DNA of 64,000 nucleotides from Serripes groenlandicus. Taxonomy: Eukaryota > Mollusca > Bivalvia > Cardiida > Cardiidae. The notes beneath the pieces were generated by a model that worked only from the letters and a program-made list of their open reading frames with translations, did not search any database and had not been told where the DNA came from. A program made the position numbers and the translations under genes. Position 1 is the stretch's first letter. Every line of letters starts with the position of its first letter. The DNA lies in the NCBI GenBank assembly GCA_031761405.1, contig JASEVX010000007.1, forward strand, positions 27,182,859 to 27,246,858, read 5' to 3'. Of this stretch, positions 50,501 through 62,500 are shown piece by piece.

Positions 50501-53500
50501 TGATAAATCTTTTTAATCCTTTTTCCCTCATTAGTTGTATTTAGGCATTTCAGTGATGAATTATTGATAAATCTTTTTAATCCTTTTTCCCTCATACAAC
50601 AATTCTGCAGACGACTTTGAAAACATATCCGAAAAAAAATTGAAAGTCCCTTTAAATTAAAGTACAATAGTTTGAATATAGTTGAAAACATGGTGACATA
50701 AGGAGAAATTTTTTGTTTTGAGCAATTTCTTCTTTTGTCAACATGTTTTCAAAAGCTGTCTGATGCAGAGGCGCCAGAAAGCATCTATATGAGGGAAAGG
50801 GTTAATTAAAGCTACTGGTTTAGAAACTATTTGTTCTAAAATGACCATGTCACTACAAATGAATATGAGATTTCTATTCTAACCTGTATGAAAAGGTGTT
50901 CACCGCAATTGACCCTTTCCCTCATATACGTGCTTTCTGACAACAGCAGACAGCTTTTTGAAAACATGTAGACAGAAGATCTATTGCTAAAAATCACCAA
51001 AATAAAAAGGAAAATTCTCCCTATATCCAAAGAATAATAACATTGAAAAATAATTGGGTTCTATTAGATCAGGTGATTGATATAGGACCATCATGGTCCT
51101 CTTGCTCGTCCATCCATTTTCTCATTTATTAACTCTTGCAGGCCACAGAGGTCTTCCTTGTTTGTATAAGGATAGATGTATGCAGATGCATGAACATCCC
51201 AAACAGCTAGAAGCGACTCAAGTATAAAGGAAAATTGTCAGACTAATATTTTTTCTTACAGAGCAAACCACAATATCTAGGCGTCCTACCCAAATTGATG
51301 TAGAAGTAAACAAGACTGGCTACCTGTTTTGTCAGGCATCGTTTAATAGAGATAACCTGGATCTAGTCTATCAGTGGGCCTTTAATAGACGAGTCATAGA
51401 TATCGAGAGAAATGAACACTTCAGTCGGGTATGGGCTGCTATTTTAACCCCACTTTCAGATCCATATCGACGATTTTTGAAAGTATTGTAGCAAAGAGAG
51501 AAGTTTCTCAAAATTTATATATATATAAAGCTTTTAAATATTATAATTGAAAGTCGTCTGCTGCAGATTTGTTGCATGTGGGTTTGAAGGGTTTAGACTC
51601 TCAAAAACTTAAAACTAAATTAATCTTATCTGCTGATCTGAATCTACAATGGTTGCGTCTGCAGCAGACGACTTTTGAAAGCATTATGACAAAAGGAGAA
51701 ATTGCTCAAAAATAAGGATTTCTCCTTTTGCCACAATGTTTTCAACTCTTTTCAGTAATTTCACCTGCAATTATAGAGATTTTCAATATTTTTGAGTAGA
51801 CATTTTCAAAGTCGGCTGCTTCAGATTTGTTGTATGTAGGAAAGCGTAAGGTCACCATTTAGTGACAGTTCTAGTTATTCTCTGTGTATTCCAAACCGTC
51901 TCCGTCACCCGATTGATAGGTCAGCGAACACTTTTACTAGATTTCTATGTGTACCTTGTATTCATTATGTGACTGATCAGTTAACCCTTTACCTCATATA
52001 TATACCTCTGCAGCAGACGGTTTTTTGAAAACATAGTGACAAAAGATGAAATTGCTCAAAACAAGCAATTTCTCTATTTGCCACAATGTTTTCAACTCTT
52101 TTTGTGTCACCCTGCATAGTATGGTAGGCACTTAGGGATTTTTTTTTTGTCCAGCGCCTGTCTGACTGTCTGTCCATCGCACTTTTTTTTATCACACTTT
52201 TTTGTCACACTTTCAATGAGCAGTGCAGGTGACACTCCATTCTAGTCAATTATGATATTTCACGTTTTTGTATATATGTTTTCAAAGACGTCTGCTGCAG
52301 ATTTGTTGTATGTGGGAAAGGGTTAACCCTTTTACCAGATACAAAAAATGTGTAGCAGACGTCTTTGAAAGTATCTTGGGAAAAGCATTGAAAAGCTCTA
52401 AATGTAGGTAATATTACTGTGGTGACAGGTGAAATTACTTGTTTTTATCACTATACATGTATTTTAAGAGTCGTCTGCTGCAGATGCGTAAAAATGTGTC
52501 TACAAGTGGGAATGGGTTAACAAATGTGTAGGCGACAACTTTGAAAATATAAGGACAAAAATGTGAAAAATCACTATAAACTAAAGTATAATTATTGAAA
52601 AGGACAATGAGCTAGTTCTCCTTTTGCCACAAAGTTTTTAAAATTTGTCTGCTGCAGAGGCATCAGAAAGTTTCTACATTCGGGAAAAGGTTTACACATA
52701 CTATACTGTATTTATTACAGGGGACGGGACCTGAGAATGACGGAGGCCTGTACATCATATTTGCTCAATTCGACCATACAGGGGAATATACATGTATCGC
52801 GAGAACTCAAGTGGACGCTGCTAATGCCTCGACTACTGTAACGGTTTATGGTAAGTACAATTGGCTGAATCATAGGAAAAACTGAATTTTGAGATATTGG
52901 CACAATTCATCTTTACCTTTCAATAGTTCATTAGCACATGAGTTTCACCCTATGTTGTGTGTACTGGAAGGAATTGTTTTACTGAGATGTTTTATCTGAG
53001 AGCTCACAACATAGAATTTGAGTTTGAGGTAAATTAAGTTTGAGATTTGAGAGCATAAAATAAAACTGTTTATCTGGAGCTATGTATATTTATTCAACCG
53101 TTTCCCACTTGCTGATGCGTTTTTGACTAGTATGACGACTTTTGAAAACAACGTGGTAAAGCAGCAATTGTTTATAATGAGCAATTTCTCCTTTTGTCAC
53201 AATGTTTTGCCTCATGTGGGAATGGGTTAATTTATGACCACATTCTTACTGTTTCTTTATGTTGTAAGATATATAAAATTGCCAGTTTTCATGTTCTAGT
53301 TATATGGTTAAATGCTTTGGAAAAATCTGTGAAAAACGGTGTCGTATTTGGAAGATTAGAAATGTAATTTGGGAATAAAGTTGAAAACATTGGGCGAAAT
53401 AATGGAAATTGCTCATCTTTTCAATTTGTCTTATTTCAACATAGTTTTCAAAAGTGATCAGCTACCATAGCATTATTAATCACGTATTTCAGGGAAAGGG

Positions 53501-56500
53501 TTAATTGAATCATTTTTAGCTCGACTTTTGAAAAAAAACGAGAGCTATTGTCATGACCATGGCGTCGTCGTCGTCCAGTTAAGGTTGTTTGTTTAGCTCA
53601 TTTTTTTTTTTTCTGTTTTCTCCCTATCAGTCGAGCGTCTGTGCCATACGCGGTGCTCTTATCCTGATTTAATTGAAGTTTCATGCCTGTGTAGCAAACT
53701 AAAGAAATTGCTCAGAAAGCTTCAAACCTGTTTTTCCATTATTCTAGAAATTTCTTTATAGCTCACCTGAGCCTCTGGCTCAGAGTGAGTTATTATCTCC
53801 TCGGCTAACGAAGTTTGCGATGGGGATATAGTAACGGGACCGTCTGTCCGTCCGCTTGTGACCACTACACTGAACATCCTTTGACTGATCTTAACCTAAC
53901 TTGGTATACAGTTAGTATATGGCAAGGTCTAGAAGCCTATTTATTTTCAAGGTCATAGGTTAAAGGTCAAGGTCAAAATTGGACTGAATACCGTGGGGAT
54001 GCATCTGCTTTGCGGTGCCCTTGTTGTGATTGGTCTTTGTCCGGTGTCAGTCAACATTTTACTTTAGACAACACCTCCTACTAAACTGCTAGGATAATTT
54101 TGATACAACTTTACAGGGACTAAAAAATTCCTTGTGGGGTCCCCTTTCAAAGTTGTTCAAAGAATTTTATTCCATGCGGATATCTGGTTGCCATGGCAAT
54201 GGAAAGGAACAACTTTAAAAATATTCTTGTGGAAAACTCCTTTCCAGACTAAAAAAAAGTTGCCACAATTACTCTTTGGATGACCCTCTACCAAGGTTGT
54301 TGAAATTATTCTGATCCGTTGAAACATGGCCTACAGGGGGTGGAGCTAAATTTCCTTATATGTTTATAGTGAAAACTTAGAAAATATTCTTCTCCAGATG
54401 TTACTTACCTGATCTTAAAATAATTTGGCACGGATGTTCCTTGGGTGACCCTCTTTGAAGATTGTTCAAATTATTCCAATCCGTTGAAAAACATGGGCCA
54501 CCAGTGGGCTGAGCTTGTTTTCCTTATATGTGAATAGTGAAAACTAAAAAAATCTTTTTGTCTAAAAGTGTTGGCCAGATTTGAAAAAAATAATTTGGTA
54601 AAGACTTTCCTTGGTTGACCCTCTTCCAAGATTGTTCAAATTATTCTGATCCGTTGAAAAACATGGCAACCAGTGGGCGGAGCTTGTTTTCCTTATATGT
54701 ATTAATGGTGAAAACTTAAACGTTTTGTTCAAAAGTGCTGGCAAGATTTGAAAATAAATTGGCACAAATGTTTCTTAGGTGATAATTGACCAAGTTGTAT
54801 TAAATCAGGTGAGTGATCCAGGACCATCATGGCCCTCTTGCTGTTTTATGCACCCACTTTGAAAAGGGAACATGGATAAGAATTTGCCCTTGTCCATTAC
54901 TTGACATAATATAAAATCTTATGGAATGCATAAGTCCAAAAATGTATATATAGTCACAAAACTTGACATGAATAATAGCCAGCTTGTGAAGTTATGCAAT
55001 TCTCATATTATTTGTTGTTTATGCCCAATGTATGACTAGCTATGGGCCTTAAATTAGTAAAAAACAAATCTACAGAGCATACATTATTGTTTGCTAAATA
55101 ATGGCCGTTGACTTTGTGACAAAGACCTAAAGTGGTGACATCTATATCTTTTTAACCCTTCACCACATACATATCGAGGGCTTGGCGTGAAACGGTTGTA
55201 ACTAAAAATCATTTTTGAAAACCATGGTTTAGTGGCAATTTTCACACTTTTGTAAACAATTGAAATTTGGTGCCATTGCTCAGAACGAGCAATGGCACCT
55301 AAATTTCCATAGTTTACCAAGACAAATGATTTAACGCTTATAAAGATTTCATGGTGAGGTGATTAACCTTGGTAACAAAATTACCAATTTTAGTTACAAC
55401 CGTTTCACACCAAGCCCTAGATATGTACTTTTAAGCCTCTGCAGCAGAAGACTTTAGAAAGCATTGTGGGCCACAGTTGACACAATGGTTTCAACCCTTT
55501 TCAATAATTAAACTTTTATATTTAGATTTGTTTTCATTTTATTGCCAAGATGTGTTCAAAGCATCTGCAGCAGATTTATTTTAGATTTGAAAGGTAGGGT
55601 CAAAGAATGTGTCTTGAAATTGGCTTTAAATAAAAATTATAATTTATAATTACATGTATCATTAAATAGAGTGAAAAAGATTTCGCTTAAAGTAGTCTTC
55701 TGCAGAAGGGCTTTAAATTAAAATACATATGCATGTGTGAAAGGTAATAGTTATTATAATTTTACAGGTCCACCTAGTGAGCCTGCAGGTGTTCAAGCGT
55801 ACAAAGCAGAGGATATATTGAACGATCCGTTTAATAACTTTCAGCCTGGTGAACGAGATGTGTTGCTGAGATGGTCTGACCCTGTCGACACACATGGTTC
55901 CCCTGTGGATAGCTACATTGTTTATGGAAAGACAAACTTCTCAGAGCAATGGATCACAATTATGGCTTGTAAGTTTTCTATGAACTGCTTTTGTATCACT
56001 AGTGATAACAATTATTTAAAAGTTAAGCATTGCCCCTTTCCCTCATACAGATGTGTTTTGAGCCTCTGCAGCAGACGTTTTTTGGAAAAAAAATGATAAA
56101 AGGAATGGAGAAATTTATCATAATGCGAAATGGTTTTTAGCTTTATTCAATAATTTTTCTTTCATGTAAAGAGATTTTATATATTTTTGACTATACATTT
56201 TAAAATTTGTCTTCTGTAAAATTGTCATTAGAGATGCTTTCTCTCCAATCAAGTTCAAGTTTTAAGTTTGTGTGCAACCCCATATCTTTGTAACTGTGGG
56301 ATATTAAGTTAAAACTTTTTAATGCTCTTTGGAGTCATTAGATTAGAACTATTACAAAGAGCCAGAACACTGGTTTGCCGTTAAATGTAATTGTTCCCCG
56401 TTTAACATGACTTGAACCCAAGGCTCAAGGTGATATCTCCTAAACCAAATGGCCATTTTCAACCAAACTGCACAGGAGGTCCTACAAAACTGTTCAAGTC

Positions 56501-59500
56501 ACATTGATTATTTTAAAGACATGGCCTCTAGACAACATCACAAAAGGGGAAAATAATAAAACTTCTAAATTTGTCTGCTCTGAATCTGCTTGTCTGATTT
56601 TAAAATTATGTCAGAATGTTTGTTAGGTGACCCTCATCAAAATATGCTCAACCCATATTGATTGGTTGAAAACATTGTAGCCAGTGGCATAGACTAGCCT
56701 GTTACTTTTCCTGTCTAAATACTCATTACACTGTTGGCTTTCCACAGCTTGTTTAGAATGCCTTATTGCAAGATGTGCTATTTATTTTAGAATGTCTACT
56801 CCTTGCGGTTTTCTGCAAAGACTAGGTGATATTTTCTAGACATTGGCAGTTACACATTTGTCAATCAGATGATTAATTATTGGCCATCTTGACCCTCTTG
56901 TGTAACTTAGAAAGTTAAAAATAATTATGTTTTGCTTAACCCTTTCCCTCATATGACAATTTTGCAGCAGACGACTTTGAACATATTTTGTCAAAATATA
57001 GAAAATCTCTATAATTGAATGGATAACCTATGACTTAAAGTGGAAAACGTTGTGGCAAAAGGAGAAATTGCTCATTTCAAAAAGCCATCTGCTGCAGAGG
57101 CGTTAGAAAGTGTCTGTATGAGGGAAAGGGTTAAAACATCATATATTTGTTACTGTTTTGATTATCACATTAAAATAATTCACATGTCCCTGGTGTCAAG
57201 GTCATATAGGAATCCGTCTGTATGTATGTACATATGTTTATACCTATGTGTCCCAGATTTGTTGTATGTGGGAAAGGGTGAAAATTTAAGGTATATGTCT
57301 TTCCTCCACAATGATCATTCTTTTCTTCAGTTGTGCCCCATCCAGCCACTGTTATACCAGCTGGAACTGATAAACAGAAACGACAATTTGTTGTACAAAC
57401 TCTGAAACCTGGGGTGTCCTACCAGTTCAAACTGCGAGCTGTGAACAGATATGGTGTTGGAGAGCTGAGCAAGGCTACAAGTAAGTACTTCTCCACACAA
57501 CAAACCTGAATCGGATCTTTGTGATGTTCATTGAAGTAACTTTATTTTTTCATATATTTGTCAAATGATCAGGTCACAAAACTATATTTGGACTTGAAAC
57601 CCTTTCCCTAATACAAGAAATCTTTAGCAGATGACTTATAACACATCTTGGTTAATTTTAAGAAAATCTTTATAAATGAAAGTATAATTATTTAATATAG
57701 TTGAAAAGATTTTGGCAAAAGGTAAAATTGCTCACTATGAGCAATTTCTTCCTTTGCCACAATGTATTCAAATGCCATCAAAAGAAATCTGTATGTAGGA
57801 AAGGGTTAAAAAATAAATCTTTAACAGATGACTTAGAACACACATCTTGGTTAATTTTTAGAAAATCTTTATAAATGAAAGTATAATTATTTAATATAGT
57901 TGAAAAGATTTTGGCAAAAGGTGAAATTGCTCATTATGATCAATTTCTTTCTTTGCCACAATATATTCAAAAGCCGTCAAAAGAAATATATATGTAGGAA
58001 AGGGTTAAAAATAATAACATGACTTAAATGCACTACCTAAAAGAAGTATGGCGAGGATAAATATTGAAAATTGAAATTCAGATGAAACAAGCATAAAACA
58101 AAAATTCCATGTATATTTCAGGATTGGTTGTCATTCCTGGAGCTCCGCCCATAAAAGCACCAGACAACATTGGAGGAGGGGGAGGTAAAGTGGGCACACT
58201 AAGACTAACATGGACGGTAAGTTAACCCATCAATTGCTGAATTTTTAAAATGGACTTGTCCAGCTTTCCTTTTGAAAGAGTCAATAGCCAATTTTAGGAG
58301 TATAAAGATAAAAATGTTCAGTTGAGCAGCCAAAATAAGAAAGCCTGTTCAGGCAGTGAAGATGTGTCCTCGAGTCAAAGGTTAAAAATTATTCTTAAAA
58401 CTAACCTTCAAAGTTTTTGAAATCAATTCCAGTTTCGATGTAATTGCTGACTTAGAATTGTTAAAATCTAGTTTTGCTAATGACGTTTCATAAAAGGCAT
58501 ACTGGATGCTTGTATACGTTGTGTTCCTCTGAACATTCTTGTTTTGTCTGTTACAGCCACTCCCTCCAGAAGATCACAACGGCTGGGGTATTGGGTACGA
58601 AGTGGAATGGAGAGATAAACCAGCGGAGGGGCAGGAAAACAGTAATATTAAATGGAACAAGGTAAATCTTACAATTTTTCTTATATGATATTTTTGATGT
58701 TGACTGCTTTGAACCATCCAGACATATTTTAGGGCTTGTTATTATATCAGTCACAGAGCTCTTGATAAGGGGCGTTTTGCATGTTCTTAAATCCTTATTT
58801 GACCCTCTAACCCTATGTTTGTGGGTTCTTAAAAAAAATCGTCTCAGTGAGATGATTCTTATTCTTTTCCATATACAACAAATCTGCAACAGAAGACTTT
58901 GAAAACATCTCGACATCAATTATTGTGGAAAAATTCCATTAATAAATGTATGAAAATATTGAAAAAATTCCATTAATAAATGTTGAAAATATTGTGGCAA
59001 AAGGACGAATTTAGCGATTTTTAGCTCGACTTTTGAAAAAACGAGAGCTATTGTCATGACCCTGGCGTCGTCGTCGGCGCTGGCGGCGTGGTCGTCCGGT
59101 TAAGGTTTTTTGTTCAGCTCATCTTTTTTTCTGTTTTCTATCAGTCGAGCGTCTGTGCCGTACGCGGTGCTCTGTTCCTTTTGTCATAATGTATTCAAAA
59201 GTCATCTGTAGCAGATGCATCAAAATGCATACATGTATGTAAATAGGAAAAGGTTAAAACTCTTTGTTTAGACATACTGCTTTACACTAGAGATTTTACC
59301 CTAATCTTTGTGCAAAAATATAAATTATAGGGCCATGTTTGTATCTTCAACAACTTTAAACTCACTGTAATGTATAGGTAAGAATTATGGGCCTTTTTCG
59401 ACTGATAATTTCGGTTAAGCTTTTTGTACCAATTCCCTTTTTTAGCTCGACTTTTGAAAAAAAACGAGAGCTATTGTCATGACCCTGGCGTCGTCGCCGG

Positions 59501-62500
59501 TGGTGGCGGCGGCGTGGTCGTCCGGTTAATGTTTTTTGTTTAGCTCATTATTTTTAGCTCGCCTATTCGAAGAAATAGGGGAGCTTATGTTATCACCCCG
59601 GCGTCCGCGTTGGCGTCCGCGTTGCCAGCTTGGTCAAACCTTTGCGTGCAAGGCCTTTTCTCAGACACTGTGTATGCTGTTGCTTTGAAACTTCACACAC
59701 TTATTCAGGATCATTAGGGGACCTTGTATGTCAAGTCCCATAACTCTGGAATGGATTTTGACTGAATTGTGCCCCTTTTTGGACTTAGAAATTTGGTCAA
59801 ACCTTTGCGTGCAAGGCCTTTTCTCAGACACTGTGTATGCTGTTGCTTTCAAACTTCACACACTTATTCAGGGTCATTAGGGGACCTTGTATGTCAAGTC
59901 CCATAACTCTGGAATGGATTTTGACTGAATTGTGCCCCTTTTTCGACTTAGAATTTTGGTCAAACCTTTGCGTGCAAGGCCTTTTCTCAGACACTGTGTA
60001 TGCTGTTGCTTTGAAACTTCACACACTTATTCAGGATCATTAGGGGACCTTGTATGGCGTTGGTATCAGCGTTGCCAGGTTAAGATTTGCATGCAAGTAT
60101 TGAAAATTTGTGATATCTTGCAATAAATAATAGTGTGTGGTTTTATCTGATACTGATACTGTAAGTCTTCGGTATTATGTTCACTATTGGCATACATCGT
60201 ATATAAACCAATTTACAGATTTAAAAGGCCTGTATGGACTTCGTTAACATTTGCATGGAAGTATTGAAAAGGTGTATTATCTTGCAATAGGTGATACTGT
60301 GTGACTTTACCTAATGCTATAACTGTTCTGAAGTAGGCCCTGATAGAGGATGGCCCTGATAGGCGAGCTATATTGTCCTCCGACAACTCTTGTTTTTTCT
60401 GTTTTTTCCCTATCAGTCGAGCGTCTGTGCCGTACGCGGTGCTCTTGTTTCAAAATCATTACAGATATTGCATTGAAACTTACAACACTTATTCACTATC
60501 ATTGCTTTTATCAACAGACAAGAGTACATAATTCTGTCAAGGTTTTTGTAAGAAATATGGCCCTTTTCGACTTAGAATTTTGGTTAAGTTTTTTGTACCA
60601 ATTCCCTTTTTTTCAAAACCATTACAGATATGGCTTCGAAACTTACAACACTTATTGATGATCATTAACTCCATCAACAGACAAGAGTACATAACTCTGC
60701 CAAGATTTTTTTTAAGAATTATGGCCCTTTTTCAAAATAGAATTTTGGTTAAGTTTTTTGTACCAATTTACTTATTTTCAAAACCATTACAGATATTGCT
60801 TCGCAACTTACAACACTTATTCACCATCATTAACTCCATCAACAGACAAGAGTACATAACTCTGTCAAGGTTTTTGTAAGAATAATGGCCCTTTTTCAAC
60901 TGATAATTTCTGATAAGTTTTTTGTACCAATTTACTTTTTTTCAAAAACATTACAGATATTTTTTGAAACTTACAACACTTTTTCACCATCATCACCTCA
61001 AGTAACAGACAAGAGAACATAACTCTGTCAAGGTTTTTAGCTCGCCAGTACGAAGTACAGGAGAGCTTATGTGTTACCCCCGGCGTCGTCGGCGGTGGCG
61101 TAGACACCTAGGTTTAAGGTTTGTGTTTAAGGTTTTCATTTGGGTTTTAAGGGTTTATACCTTTAGGAACCATTTGTCATCCATCTACGCACACCACTAC
61201 ACCCGTCCTGACCCTGGGTCAAGGTCAAGGTAATTTCTACTTGGTTCTACTTGGTTCAGTTACAAGGTTTAAGGTTTGCGTTTAACGTTTAACATATCAC
61301 TCTGCATTCACTATTATGACATTGATTGCTTTCATATTTAGTTTATACATTTAGGAACTATTGGTCATCCATCTACGCACACCACTACACCCGTTCTGAC
61401 CCTGGGTCAAGGTCAAGGTCATTTTTACTTGGTTCAGTTACAAGGTTTAAGGTTTGCGTTTAACGTTTAACATATCACTCTGCATTCACTATTATGACAT
61501 TGATTGCTTTCATATTTAGTTTATACATTTAGGAACTATTGGTCATCCATCTACGCACACCACTACACCCGTTCTGACCCTGGGTCAAGGTCAAGGTCAT
61601 TTCTACTTGGTTCAGTTACAAGGTTTAAGGTTTGCGTTTAACGTTTAACATATCACTCTGCATTCACTATTATGACATTGATTGCTTTCATATTTAGTTT
61701 ATACATTTAGGAACTATTGGTCATCCATCTACGCACACCACTACACCCGTTCTGACCCTGGGTCAAGGTCAAGGTCATTTCTACTTGGTTCAGTTACAAG
61801 GTTTAAGGTTTGCGTTTAACGTTTAACATATCACTCTGCAGTCACTATTATGACATTGATTGGTTTCATATTTAGTTTATACATTTAGGAACTATTGGTC
61901 ATCCATCTGCGCACACCACTACACCCGTCCTGCACCTGGGTCAAGGTCAATGTCATTTCTACTTGGTTCAGTTACAAGGTTTAAGGTTTGCGTTTAACGT
62001 TTAACATATCACTCTGCATTCACTATTATGACATTGATTGCTTTCATATTTAGTTTATACATTTAGGAACTATTGGTCCATCTACGCACCCCACTACACC
62101 CGTCTTGACCCTGGGTCAAGGTCAAGGTCATTTCTACTTGGTTCTGTTATATGGTTTAAGGTTTCTGTTTAACATATCACTCTGCATGCATTATTATGAC
62201 ATTGATTGCTTTCATATTTAATTTATACGTTTATGAACTATTGGTAATCAATCTACGCACACCACTACACACTTCCTGACCCTGTGTCAAGGTCAAGGTC
62301 ATTTCTACTTGGTTCTGTTACAAGGTTTAAGGTTTGCGTTTAACGTTTAACATATCACTCTGCATTCACTATTATGACATTGATTGCTTTCATATTCAGT
62401 TTATACATTTAGGAACTATTGGTCATCCATCTACGCATTTCACTACACCCGTCCTGACCCTGGGTCAAGGTCAAGGTCATTTCTACTTGGTTCAGTTACA

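Noticed and set aside
59837..60879. Open frames over Helentron cores
   Set aside because: Repeat-derived; they repeat with the core unit and break at unit borders.
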